DNA of 64,000 bases from an uncultured Spirochaetaceae bacterium (GTDB taxonomy: Bacteria; Spirochaetota; Spirochaetia; Sphaerochaetales; Sphaerochaetaceae). Both the position numbers and the translations under genes were made by a program. Below are positions 8,105-16,982 of this stretch, one piece after another. The DNA lies in NCBI GenBank assembly GCA_944388955.1, contig CALXKJ010000009.1:1-64000 (forward strand). The letters are read 5' to 3'. Position 1 is the stretch's first letter. The number at the start of each line of letters is the position of its first letter. A model generated the notes under the pieces. It saw only the letters and a program-made list of their open reading frames with translations, made no database searches and had not been told where the DNA came from.

Positions 8105-8608
8105 TCAGAAAACGTACATAGCGCCGATACCGCCGGCTCCTGTGAATTTGACGAATTTGTCGGAGTCGCCGATAATCCTGAAGTCTGCACCAAGACCCGC
8201 GCGGAGATAGAAGAGCCATCCTGTGTCAGGAATCTGGTACTCAAGACCCGCCTGTGCAAGAGCTGCGATGTGCATCGAGAATGATGAAGCCCAGTTGAAT
8301 GAGATCGGAGCCATGAATCCGACTGTCACCGGCATGTGATGTGCACCGCCGAGATCGATATCATAGACTTCATAGCTTAAACCTACATCCGCGCCAAGTC
8401 CTGTTCCGTTGAGAATATTGAAACCGACATTAGCGAAGATATCGAACTTACCCATACCGAACTTGAGTGCGAGACCAGAGTTAGTACCAAGGTTGAGACC
8501 GACACCTACTGCACCATCATCAGATGTTCCTCTCGTCGATCTGGCTGCCATAGCAGGAGTGATTGCAAGAATAGCAACAACAAGAAGCACTAAAACCTTC
8601 TTCTTCAT
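8105..8608 (-). CDS. Small outer-membrane beta-barrel-like protein
   Basis: 167 residues with a clear signal peptide (MKKKVLVLLVVAILAITPAMA). The mature chain alternates polar and aromatic/hydrophobic residues in short strands rich in Gly, and ends in GGIGAMYVF with a terminal Phe, typical of outer-membrane barrels. The start is fixed by AGGAGG about 11 bases upstream and by the signal peptide; the frame is open far upstream but only as a shadow of the OPT gene. It is divergent from the OPT transporter with about 127 bp between starts. The exact family was not recognised. Confidence 0.7.
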   Translation of the reverse strand: MKKKVLVLLVVAILAITPAMAARSTRGTSDDGAVGVGLNLGTNSGLALKFGMGKFDIFANVGFNILNGTGLGADVGLSYEVYDIDLGGAHHMPVTVGFMAPISFNWASSFSMHIAALAQAGLEYQIPDTGWLFYLRAGLGADFRIIGDSDKFVKFTGAGGIGAMYVF

Positions 8609-8735
8609 AATCAGAATTCCTCCTAGGGATAAATCAATCCCAGTCAGCCAAATCCTAATTCGGATTGCGTTGAATGTACAGCCCATGCTTTCCGATGTGG
8701 ACGCTTGGGGCTTTAGTTGTATACAATACCGCATT

Positions 8736-10319
8736 ATGGAAGTCAGAAAATCACCACTCACAGCAAGAGGAATAGCACTTGGAATCGTTGGATTGATCAT
8801 CATCACTGCTTCTAGCATGTATGTTGCGCTGCGCATGGGCGCCCTTCCATGGCCTACAGTCTTCGTGACTGTCCTTTCAATGGCGGTGCTCGGAAAGGCA
8901 AAGGGCTCTACGCTTGAGGAAATCAACTGCACGCACACCCTGATGAGCGCAGGAGCGATGGTAGCGGGAGGACTTGCATTCACGCTTCCGGGTCTCTGGA
9001 TGACAGATTCAGATGCGAAGCTTCCGATTCTCTCCATAATGACGATATCAATTACAGGAGCTGTTCTCGGAACGCTGTTCACGATAATCTTCCGCAGGAC
9101 ATTCATTGAGAAAGAGAATCTCCCATACCCGATGGGAGAGGCTGCGTACAACACGCTCATCGCGGGAAAAGAAGGCAAAGGCGCGCCGATTCTCTTCTCG
9201 TCTCTCGGGCTCTCTGCCCTCTTCACATTCATAAGGGACGGACTGGGAAAGATTCCTGCTGTCCTCGGAATCTATGGCGGTTCCGCAATCCTCCCGTCAC
9301 TTTCAATATGGGTATCGCCGATGGCTCTTGGTATCGGGGCGATTATCGGGCCTGTACTGGCGCTGATGTGGTTCGGCGGCTGTATCCTAGGTTATTTTCT
9401 CATCACACCCATAGGCCTTGCATCCGGGCTTTTTGATTCAATGGCCTCGGCTGATGCGTTCAGGAGCAATCTCGGTATCGGACTCATGATAGGCACAGGT
9501 CTGGGAGTCGCCATAAAAGCAGTCATATCACTGATCAAGAAAGGGAAAACCAGGCAGGAAGGCAAAGCGATTCCGAGAAATGTAATCATCGCGATAGCTG
9601 TGCTATGCATCCTAAGCGTGATAGTTCTTGCGCTTACAACAGAGATAACAATCAGAGAGGGAGTGCTCCTCGTGGTAGGTGTATATCTCACCACATATCT
9701 TTCAGGAATGCTTACAGGACAGACAGGCATCAATCCGATGGAAGTCTTCGCGATTCTCGTGCTTCTGGGGATATCGGCAGTGATGAGCCCATCACTTACC
9801 GCCGCATTCTCAATCGCGGGAGTTGTTGCTGTCGCGTGCGGTCTGACAGGAGATGTAATGAATGATCTCAAAAGCGGCTCGCTTGTCGGCACCCAGCCCC
9901 GCTATCAGATAATGGCAGAAGGTATCGGAGGCGTTATCGGCGCGATAGTCGCTGCAGCAGCGCTTGTTGTACTCCACAAGTCCATGGGCTTCGGGACAGC
10001 TGAGCTTCCCGCTCCGCAGGCCGCGGCAGTAGCAGCAATGGCGCGAGGCCTCGATAACAGCCTTGCATTCGGTATCGGAGTGGCAGCGGGAATCATCCTA
10101 TTCCTTCTCAGAGTTCCATCAGCGACCCTCGGACTTGGCGTCTATCTTCCGACTTATATCTCATCGGCAATGGCGCTCGGTGCTGTTATAATGGCTGTAG
10201 CAAAAAAGACAATGAAAGATAAGGAAAAGGCTGACAGCAATGCAGCCCTCATATCATCTGGATTATTAGGAGGAGAGGGAATAACCGGTGTCATCATCGC
10301 GATATTCTCCATGTTCTGA
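8736..10319 (+). CDS. OPT family oligopeptide-type transporter
   Basis: Multi-span inner-membrane importer of the OPT/YSL superfamily, which takes up peptides or metal chelates. Recognised from SSMYVALRMGALPWPTVFVT near the start, the conserved NLPYPMGEAAYNTLI segment near residue 130, and Gly-rich membrane helices to the end. About 14 hydrophobic segments; 527 residues is usual for bacterial members. The ATG at 8736 precedes the family N-terminus; the upstream open frame runs antisense through the small outer-membrane-type gene. Its stop overlaps the rlmN start by one base, so the two are probably co-transcribed. The substrate is unknown. Confidence 0.85.
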   Translation: MEVRKSPLTARGIALGIVGLIIITASSMYVALRMGALPWPTVFVTVLSMAVLGKAKGSTLEEINCTHTLMSAGAMVAGGLAFTLPGLWMTDSDAKLPILSIMTISITGAVLGTLFTIIFRRTFIEKENLPYPMGEAAYNTLIAGKEGKGAPILFSSLGLSALFTFIRDGLGKIPAVLGIYGGSAILPSLSIWVSPMALGIGAIIGPVLALMWFGGCILGYFLITPIGLASGLFDSMASADAFRSNLGIGLMIGTGLGVAIKAVISLIKKGKTRQEGKAIPRNVIIAIAVLCILSVIVLALTTEITIREGVLLVVGVYLTTYLSGMLTGQTGINPMEVFAILVLLGISAVMSPSLTAAFSIAGVVAVACGLTGDVMNDLKSGSLVGTQPRYQIMAEGIGGVIGAIVAAAALVVLHKSMGFGTAELPAPQAAAVAAMARGLDNSLAFGIGVAAGIILFLLRVPSATLGLGVYLPTYISSAMALGAVIMAVAKKTMKDKEKADSNAALISSGLLGGEGITGVIIAIFSMF

Positions 10320-11335
10320 TGGAAAGCCTACTTTGCAGAAGCGATAAGGAAATAATGGAGATTCTCAATCTCGAGAAGCCCTTCCAGGCGAGAATCATCC
10401 GGGATAATCTCATAAAGGGAGTCACGGATTTCAGCAATATGACATCGCTCCCGAAAGCTATGAGGGAGAGACTCTCATCTGAAAGGAAGAACGCGCTTAC
10501 AGCAAGGATAATCAGGAAGGAAGAAGCAGATTCCACTGTAAAGCTCGCACTATCCTACCCCGATGGCTCCGTTATCGAGTGCGTCAGGCTCTCAGATGGG
10601 AAAGGAAGATATACAGCATGTCTCTCAAGCCAGGTTGGCTGCGCGATGGGATGCGCTTTCTGCAAGACTGGCACAATGGGTCTTATAAGGGATCTGAGTG
10701 CAGGAGAGATAGTCGAGGAATTCATACTCCTTTCCTCCCTTGGAGAGAGAATAAGCCATATCGTATTCATGGGCATGGGAGAGGCATTGCACAATTTCAC
10801 AGCCGCGATGGATGCCATAATGGAGCTCCATAGGGAGTCCGGTTTTGACATCTCATTCAGGAAGATGACAATCTCCACATGCGGTCTTGTGCCGGGCATA
10901 AAGAAACTTACAGAGCTCGATATCCCCGTCAGACTGGCAATCTCGCTTGTCAGTGCTGATGATGAAACCCGCTCATCTATCATGCGTGTAAACAAAGCTT
11001 ATCCGCTCCATGAGCTGAAAGATGCACTGCTCAGATTCCAGCATCGTCAGGACAGAAGGCTTACACTTGAGTATTGCCTTCTAGGCGGAATCAACACCGA
11101 TAAGAAGAGTGCGGAAAAGCTTTATGAGTTCTGCAAGGGTCTTGATGCACTTGTGAATATAATTCCCTGGAATCCTATTCCGGAAATGGATTTCACGACA
11201 CCGTCTGAGGCGGAGATACGCTCTTTTGAGAGAGAGCTGAAAGCACAGGGAATCAACTACACGATAAGACGCTCGAAAGGCAGAAGCATAAGCGGTGCAT
11301 GCGGACAGCTTGCAAGTGAGACAAAGAAACAGTGA
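10319..11335 (+). CDS. rlmN: 23S rRNA (adenine2503-C2)-methyltransferase, radical SAM
   Basis: Methylates C2 of A2503 in 23S rRNA and A37 of some tRNAs. The radical-SAM cluster motif CAMGCAFC gives Cys108, Cys112 and Cys115. Other family parts are FMGMGEALHN near 150, TISTCGLVPGI near 182, LEYCLLGGINT near 250 and the C-terminal GACGQLA, which holds the resolving/catalytic Cys. The length of 338 is normal. The start overlaps the OPT stop by one base (TGATG), suggesting coupling; Met13 (10355), with AAGGA upstream, is an alternative. Confidence 0.93.
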   Translation: MESLLCRSDKEIMEILNLEKPFQARIIRDNLIKGVTDFSNMTSLPKAMRERLSSERKNALTARIIRKEEADSTVKLALSYPDGSVIECVRLSDGKGRYTACLSSQVGCAMGCAFCKTGTMGLIRDLSAGEIVEEFILLSSLGERISHIVFMGMGEALHNFTAAMDAIMELHRESGFDISFRKMTISTCGLVPGIKKLTELDIPVRLAISLVSADDETRSSIMRVNKAYPLHELKDALLRFQHRQDRRLTLEYCLLGGINTDKKSAEKLYEFCKGLDALVNIIPWNPIPEMDFTTPSEAEIRSFERELKAQGINYTIRRSKGRSISGACGQLASETKKQ

Positions 11336-11381
11336 TTTTCTCCGGATATGCCTTTATAATTCTCTTTGAAAGGAGTCCGAT

Positions 11382-11957
11382 GTGAACAGAATCATAACAA
11401 TAAGCCGCCAGTTCGGTGCTGGTGGACGATCGGTGGGAAAGCTCGTTGCCGAGAAGCTCGGTATTGAATGCTATGACGGCATACTGGTAGACAAGCTCGC
11501 TGAGGAGACCGGCTTTGAGAAGGAGTATATCAAGGATACTGGCGACTCAAGCCTTGAAAGCAAGCTCATGTCTTTCTTCTCTGGTCACGCTGGAGCTGCC
11601 CAGCAGGACTACCTCTGGCTTGCGGAAAGCCGCATTATCGAGCGGCTGGCGGAGAAAGGTCCATGTGTCATCATCGGACGCTCTGCAGATTTCATGCTCA
11701 GGCATCATGAGAATGTCGTCAATGTCTTCCTGCACGCTTCCATGGAGTACAGAATCCACAGGATAATGGAAATCTATGGTGAGAAGGAGAGGATAAACGA
11801 GAAAGTCCTCAACGATATGGATAAAAGACGCGCGGCCTATTACCAGTTCTACACGGACAGGAAATGGGGAGATGCCGCAAATTATACATTGACTCTCGAC
11901 ACGAGCGTCATCGGCGTCGAGAAGTGCGCGGAGATTATCGTAAAAATATGTCAGTAA
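11382..11957 (+). CDS. Cytidylate kinase-like family protein
   Basis: Nucleoside-monophosphate-kinase fold of the Cytidylate_kin2 family. The start is NRIITISRQFGAGGRSVGKL with a phosphate-binding loop near residues 8-19, then DKLAEETGFEKEY, a central RIIERLAEKGPCVIIGRSAD and the C-terminal VEKCAEIIVKIC. 191 residues is typical. It begins with GTG, 6 bases after AGGAG. The family is common in gut anaerobes; its substrate is poorly defined and it should not be called Cmk. It overlaps the next gene by 10 bases. Confidence 0.82.
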   Translation: MNRIITISRQFGAGGRSVGKLVAEKLGIECYDGILVDKLAEETGFEKEYIKDTGDSSLESKLMSFFSGHAGAAQQDYLWLAESRIIERLAEKGPCVIIGRSADFMLRHHENVVNVFLHASMEYRIHRIMEIYGEKERINEKVLNDMDKRRAAYYQFYTDRKWGDAANYTLTLDTSVIGVEKCAEIIVKICQ

Positions 11958-12535
11958 GAAAGGTTATACTTATTTTCCTTGTCTTTGCTTCCGTATTATT
12001 GCCAGCTGCTGCTGACAGTGATCTCGGCTCTTTCGGCATTACCGGTGGGTATTCATCAAACCGCGGTTTCGGCTATATGGGATTCAATGGCACATATCAG
12101 CTTCTGGCAGATGTGACAGACAGCACGAAAATAGGCATAGGGCTCCATTCTGACTTCGCTTTCGGAATAACGAAGAAGGATACATTGCCCCTCTTTTTCG
12201 CCTCGTTAGCCGGGGTAGGCTTTGAATTCCGTCCAAGTGTGGACACATCACTGAACCTTTCGCTTGGCCCCGCAGTCGTCGTGGAAATGGCTGAGGAGCT
12301 AGCAGCTGTGGGCATCGGAGCCGGAATCGATTTCGCCTTCTCATACTTCTTCGGGAAAGAAAAGGCAGTGGGAATCACAGTGGGAGCCACAGCTTATCCC
12401 CAGTTCCTGGTGCTTGATGATTACAGGAACACGCCATTCGCGATTGCGGCTATGGGATACGCGGCGCTTTCATTCAGATATCCCGCTCCTGTAACGGGGC
12501 TTGCGCTTCCTGCTCTGGCGTACATCATCTACTGA
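11948..12535 (+). CDS. Signal-peptide protein, outer-membrane barrel-like
   Basis: 195 residues. The N-terminus MSVRKVILIFLVFASVLLPAAA is a signal peptide. The rest consists of short amphipathic strands with Gly turns (GSFGITGGYSSNRGFGYMGF, GIGAGIDFAFSYFFG), as in small outer-membrane proteins. It overlaps the cytidylate-kinase-like gene by 10 bases, and its 3' end overlaps the convergent mutarotase-like gene by 7. It is similar in style but not obviously in sequence to the protein at 8105-8608. No specific function can be assigned. Confidence 0.65.
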   Translation: MSVRKVILIFLVFASVLLPAAADSDLGSFGITGGYSSNRGFGYMGFNGTYQLLADVTDSTKIGIGLHSDFAFGITKKDTLPLFFASLAGVGFEFRPSVDTSLNLSLGPAVVVEMAEELAAVGIGAGIDFAFSYFFGKEKAVGITVGATAYPQFLVLDDYRNTPFAIAAMGYAALSFRYPAPVTGLALPALAYIIY

Positions 12536-13704
12536 TTATCGTCAGAGAATATAAGGGCGCACTGCTCCTTTATAGCCCTGAAGCGATGATCGAGGGGAAT
12601 GAAAGCCCAGCTCTTGGTACGCTTGAAGACAACGCCATCATCTGTGAATTCAGCTGTGTAGAATCCTAGCGAGAGGCGCGGGTTATCATAGCTGGAGAAC
12701 GCGTTGCCGACATAGACAGTCTTCATCTCACCTGGCATGAGAGTGACATTCATCGTCCCTTTAGGACCAGTATTGAAACCGAGAGTGAGAGCCATCACTT
12801 CAGGCGCAGCTCCATCGAAAAGTGCCCATGGGGCATCCATCCTGCCAAGATAATTCTCTGTTATATCCACATTCGGGAATGAAAGCGTGCCTTCCTCTTC
12901 CGTATGCGGTGTGAAGAGAAAATAGAGAAGCTGGCTATGCGGATTATTCAGACACAACCACCCTATTCTCTCTTTATCAGGGATTTTGCCGATAAGATAA
13001 TCATATGTGCCTGTAGGAGGAGGTACGAATCCAGCATCCGCGCTGCCACCTCTTAATAGAGGTGCGTGCTTAAGCTCATCGAAAAGCGCTCCCGGGAGGA
13101 ATCTATTCACGCCGGATTCTCTCCTTGATAGCGGATATGCCGTGTAATATCTGGCATCGGAAGAGATCATAGAGCCTGTTTCGAGAAGAGGGGAAGAGAG
13201 CATGCTATGCCATCCGACTGAGCCAGATAATGGCTCCGTGCCAGTATTCGTTATTCTTATCGCGCTGTAAAGGACAGGGTGCTGAGGAAGAAGCATGTCC
13301 ACCTTCTCAAGCTTATAGCGGTTGCCCTCCTCCCTTGATTTCATCTCCGAGAGTCTCCACACCCCGCCATGTGCTTCTTCCGTACCGTAGCGTCTGAGTG
13401 TCCAGTATGTGTCCGCCGATGTGATATGGTCCCCTGCGATGCCAGGGAAAGAGAAGTAGGCGCCTCCACCCTGATACAATGACTGTCTGTTCTGCCACCA
13501 TTCGCCATTAGGATCAGACATGACACCAGAGCCTGTTGCCCTGAAATATGGAAGGGAGAGAGCATTTATACGCGCTCCGGAAAGCGTACGCGATGTTATT
13601 TCCAGCGCGACATCGCCCTGATCCTCGATAAGGGCTGAGAATATATCATTCGACATGTATGTTGCATATCTTCCTTCCCAGAGGGAAAGCCTTCTGATAT
13701 CCAT
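12529..13704 (-). CDS. Galactose-mutarotase-like / carbohydrate-binding protein, unassigned
   Basis: 391 residues, cytoplasmic (no signal peptide). The pattern of long beta strands with phrases such as AIRITNTGTEPLSGSVGWHS and MTLMPGE-type endings suggests a galactose-mutarotase-like or glycosidase N-terminal beta-sandwich fold. I could not place it in a named family. The start has GGAGG 4-5 bases upstream. It is divergent from the GH36 gene over a 59-bp spacer, so the two probably share a promoter region and act on the same alpha-galactoside-like sugar. No catalytic residue can be named with confidence. Confidence 0.55.
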   Translation of the reverse strand: MDIRRLSLWEGRYATYMSNDIFSALIEDQGDVALEITSRTLSGARINALSLPYFRATGSGVMSDPNGEWWQNRQSLYQGGGAYFSFPGIAGDHITSADTYWTLRRYGTEEAHGGVWRLSEMKSREEGNRYKLEKVDMLLPQHPVLYSAIRITNTGTEPLSGSVGWHSMLSSPLLETGSMISSDARYYTAYPLSRRESGVNRFLPGALFDELKHAPLLRGGSADAGFVPPPTGTYDYLIGKIPDKERIGWLCLNNPHSQLLYFLFTPHTEEEGTLSFPNVDITENYLGRMDAPWALFDGAAPEVMALTLGFNTGPKGTMNVTLMPGEMKTVYVGNAFSSYDNPRLSLGFYTAEFTDDGVVFKRTKSWAFIPLDHRFRAIKEQCALIFSDDNQ

Positions 13705-13763
13705 ATTTCCTCCACATAGGCATTAGCGACAAATGACTTCTTCTGCGTTAAGATAAGTATATC

Positions 13764-16022
13764 ATGATTGAAGTATTATCTGACAGCATATTCCATCTTG
13801 CGACAGACAGCACAAGCTATGTGATTCATATACTCGAGACTGGTCATGCCGAGCATATCTACTATGGGAAAAGGCTCAGAGACGTAAGCTACTCGATAAC
13901 AGCACTGAGGGAGAAGCGATATGCACGTCCAGGCATGGGAACTTATGCCGACTCCGATTTCCCGACACTTGTACTCGATGACTCACTTCTGGAATTCACT
14001 TCAGAGGGGCGTGGTGATTACCGTGTGCCGCTTATAGCCATCTCCCTTGGAAATGAAGGAGAAAGGACGCTCGACCTGAGATACAAAAGCTATAAGAAAG
14101 AAAAAGGCATAAGGAAGATAACAGCTGGAAAGCTTCCTCAGGCAAAAGACGCTTATCAGGATGCGGAGACTGTCACTCTCACATTCACAGATGCCGTCCG
14201 CATGATAGATCTTGAGCTTGTCTACACAGTCTTCCCTTCCCTTGATACCATCACAAGACGCTCCATAATCCTCAACAGATCGAAATCAAGAGCAGTAGTC
14301 CGCTCATTGATGTCCGCTCAGCTTGACTGGAGAGAAGACGGGATGAAAGCCATCAATCTCACAGGCACATGGGGACGGGAGATGGAGAGAGAGGAGCGTC
14401 TGATAGACAAAGGGACGATAATCTCCGAAAGCAGGATGCTCTCAAGCTCAGCGGAGGCGAATCCCGCGTTCATGGTCGAGAGAAAAGATGGCAGCTGCTA
14501 CGCTTTCAATCTGATATACTCAGGCGCTCACCGCATATCGATGTCACTTACACCGCATGGAATGACACACATTGTCTGGGGACTCAATCCTGACATGTTC
14601 TCATATGTCCTCGATAGCAACGAAAGCTTTGAGTCGCCCGAGGCTATAATGACGTATAGCGAGAAGAACAGGAATGAAGCCGGAGACAGGATAAAGAGAT
14701 TTCTGAAGGAAGCTGTGATGCGCTCCCCTTGGAGAGACAGGATGCGCCCCGTGATGCTCAACACATGGGAAGCTACAGGTTTCAGCATCAACGAGAAGAA
14801 AGCCGCAGCGCTTGCACAGTATGCGGAGAAGATGGGCTGCGAGGGGATTATCATAAACGATGGCTGGTTCGGCACGAGGATGAATGACAGGACAAGCCTT
14901 GGAGACTGGAATGTCAACACGATGAAATTCCCATCAGGACTGAATGATACTGCGGATACGATACATCGCCATGGGCTACTATTCGGACTCTGGTTCGAGC
15001 CTGAGGCCGCCAGCACAAAATCCATGCTTCTTCGCTCACATCCTGAATGGGTAATCGGGCGGAATGCAGAGACAAACGCAGAAGGCAGACATGAACAGCT
15101 ATTGGACATAACACGCATAGACGTGCAGGACTGGATTATCCAGACAATAACCCGTCTCGCAGATCTTGTCAGGCTCGACTATCTTCTGTGGGATCTGAAT
15201 AGAAGCTATTCCGATCTGTATACGCTAAGCGGCATAAGGGATTACGGAATGTACTCATTTGAGTATATAAGTGCTCTTTACCGCATATTGAATGCTATCG
15301 GCGAGCGTTTTCCCGATATGTACATCGAGACAACCGCCGGTGGTGGTTCGCGTTTCGATGCCGGCATGCTAAGCGTCTCAAGCTCAATGAGCCCAAGCTG
15401 CATCACCGATCCGATTGAAAGAGCCAGAATAACTGCAAACGCGGCTATGATGTATCCTCTCTCGGCTATATCGACAGTTGTGTCCCCATCGCCGAACGCA
15501 GCAACCCGGAGAATCATAGACAGAGACACGAGATTCAATATCGCGCTCTTCGGTGTCCTCTCCTATTCCATGGATGCCACGGCATTCAGCAGAACGGAAA
15601 TGGAGGCGTTCAGAGCCCAGATTGAATTCTACAAGGCCAACAGACTCCTGATTGAGAACGGTATCTTCCGCGTCGACGAGGATGGGAATCGCACTATCTG
15701 GACAGTCTCCAATGAAGACAGGTCGGAAATCATCATGCTGTATCTGCAGCATTTCGTGAGGCCGAACACAACAGCCGAGAAGCTCTATGTGCCTGAAGCG
15801 AATGAGAATTATGATTACAGGGTATTCGCAAGATCCCACGCTGTGTCAGAAAAGGAATCATACACATATCCACAGGAGAATGAATGCTATCTCATATCCG
15901 GCGACGCCCTCAAATGGGCAGGCATCTCGCTGGTTGAGCAAGTTTCGGGAATAGGCTATCACGAGGGAATGAGATTCCTCGGTGATTTCTCTTCCAGACT
16001 CTATATTATTAGGAGAATCTGA
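13764..16022 (+). CDS. GH36 glycosidase, alpha-galactosidase-like with altered active site
   Basis: 752-residue GH36 enzyme (alpha-galactosidase clan D). It has an N-terminal beta-sandwich, then the barrel motifs NTWEATGFS near 331, INDGWFGTR (364-372), FGLWFEPEA near 410, LLWDLNR with nucleophile Asp477, and TAGGGSRFDAG near 524. The usual sequence WTSDNTDAIER is here SPSCITDPIER, placing Cys546 where the acid/base Asp is expected. The first Asp of the DDGWFG substrate motif is Asn365, and KWDMNR lacks its Lys. The enzyme may have another donor specificity or low activity. It is cytoplasmic and its stop overlaps gpsA by one base pair set (TGA/ATG). Confidence 0.82.
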   Translation: MIEVLSDSIFHLATDSTSYVIHILETGHAEHIYYGKRLRDVSYSITALREKRYARPGMGTYADSDFPTLVLDDSLLEFTSEGRGDYRVPLIAISLGNEGERTLDLRYKSYKKEKGIRKITAGKLPQAKDAYQDAETVTLTFTDAVRMIDLELVYTVFPSLDTITRRSIILNRSKSRAVVRSLMSAQLDWREDGMKAINLTGTWGREMEREERLIDKGTIISESRMLSSSAEANPAFMVERKDGSCYAFNLIYSGAHRISMSLTPHGMTHIVWGLNPDMFSYVLDSNESFESPEAIMTYSEKNRNEAGDRIKRFLKEAVMRSPWRDRMRPVMLNTWEATGFSINEKKAAALAQYAEKMGCEGIIINDGWFGTRMNDRTSLGDWNVNTMKFPSGLNDTADTIHRHGLLFGLWFEPEAASTKSMLLRSHPEWVIGRNAETNAEGRHEQLLDITRIDVQDWIIQTITRLADLVRLDYLLWDLNRSYSDLYTLSGIRDYGMYSFEYISALYRILNAIGERFPDMYIETTAGGGSRFDAGMLSVSSSMSPSCITDPIERARITANAAMMYPLSAISTVVSPSPNAATRRIIDRDTRFNIALFGVLSYSMDATAFSRTEMEAFRAQIEFYKANRLLIENGIFRVDEDGNRTIWTVSNEDRSEIIMLYLQHFVRPNTTAEKLYVPEANENYDYRVFARSHAVSEKESYTYPQENECYLISGDALKWAGISLVEQVSGIGYHEGMRFLGDFSSRLYIIRRI

Positions 16023-16981
16023 TGAATAACATCATAGTTGCCGGTGCTGGCGCATTCGGCACTGCAGTGGCTGAACGTCTCAGCTGGAATATATCAAATA
16101 GGGTAATGCTTCATACTATCGAGAAGGATGTCGAGAAGGATATCAACAGCAACCACATGAACAAGAAATACTTTCCTACCCGCTTTCTTTCAAACTACCT
16201 CCACGCGACAAGCGATGCATCTGTGTTCGGTGAGGCGGATGTCATCCTTCTCGTCATACCATCAAAAGCCATCATAGCTTTCTCTGAGGAAATAAGGAGG
16301 AATACGAGGAAGGAGCCTCTCATCATCAATCTAGCGAAAGGCATGAGCGATGATGGAGCATTCATCACGGAGAAGATACCATTCCAGCGTACAGCCAGCA
16401 TGAAAGGACCATCTTTCGCGATTGAGACAATCAATGGATTCCCTACATCATTTACTTTCGGAGGAAAGAGGGAGGATTATGAATTCTTCCGCTCCGAGGT
16501 GCTTCCCGATACAGGCTTCTCACTTGATTACTCCAGCGATGTGCGCGCAGTGGAGCTGATGAGCATACTCAAGAATATGTACGCTATCGCAATCGGTGTC
16601 GTGTCCGGTAAATTCAACAGCCCTAATGTTGACTTCCTTGTTTACACAAAAGCAGTCAATGAGATGAGAAGGCTTCTAAGGATATTCTCATGCGATGAGG
16701 ATACGATATTCCGCTATTGCGGCATCGGTGATCTTGGACTCACAGCCCTGAATGATCTTTCACGCAACAGGACGCTTGGCATGCTCATAGGCAAGGGCTT
16801 CGGATACGACAAAGAAGGAAAATCCGCGACAGTCGTCGAAGGTCTGAGGACTATAAAGCTGGTTGGTGAAATCACGAGGGAAAAGAATGTCGCTGATGAT
16901 TTCCCGCTGGTGCAGGCGCTCTATAGATTGCTTTACGAGAATGACACGCTCAACGATTACACATTATCAGTACTGGGCTGA
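16022..16981 (+). CDS. gpsA: Glycerol-3-phosphate dehydrogenase [NAD(P)+]
   Basis: Makes sn-glycerol-3-phosphate from DHAP for phospholipids. The N-terminal Rossmann motif is VAGAGAFGTAVAERL (5-19). Further family parts are VILLVIPSKA near 75, INLAKGM near 103, GPSFAIE near 124, VELMSILKNMYAIAIGVVSG near 180 with the catalytic Lys, GIGDLGLT near 237 and SRNRTLG near 252. 319 residues, slightly short of the usual 330-340. AGGAG precedes the ATG, which overlaps the GH36 stop. It is convergent with the AraC-type gene, one base apart. Confidence 0.92.
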   Translation: MNNIIVAGAGAFGTAVAERLSWNISNRVMLHTIEKDVEKDINSNHMNKKYFPTRFLSNYLHATSDASVFGEADVILLVIPSKAIIAFSEEIRRNTRKEPLIINLAKGMSDDGAFITEKIPFQRTASMKGPSFAIETINGFPTSFTFGGKREDYEFFRSEVLPDTGFSLDYSSDVRAVELMSILKNMYAIAIGVVSGKFNSPNVDFLVYTKAVNEMRRLLRIFSCDEDTIFRYCGIGDLGLTALNDLSRNRTLGMLIGKGFGYDKEGKSATVVEGLRTIKLVGEITREKNVADDFPLVQALYRLLYENDTLNDYTLSVLG

Positions 16982-16982
16982 C

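Noticed and set aside
8409-8735. N-terminal extension of the OPT transporter
   Set aside because: The extra 109 codons run antisense through the small outer-membrane-type gene, which has its own signal peptide and ribosome site; the family start is at 8736.
8609-9232. Long N-terminal extension of the outer-membrane-type protein
   Set aside because: It is antisense to the OPT gene; the signal peptide begins at 8608 behind AGGAGG.
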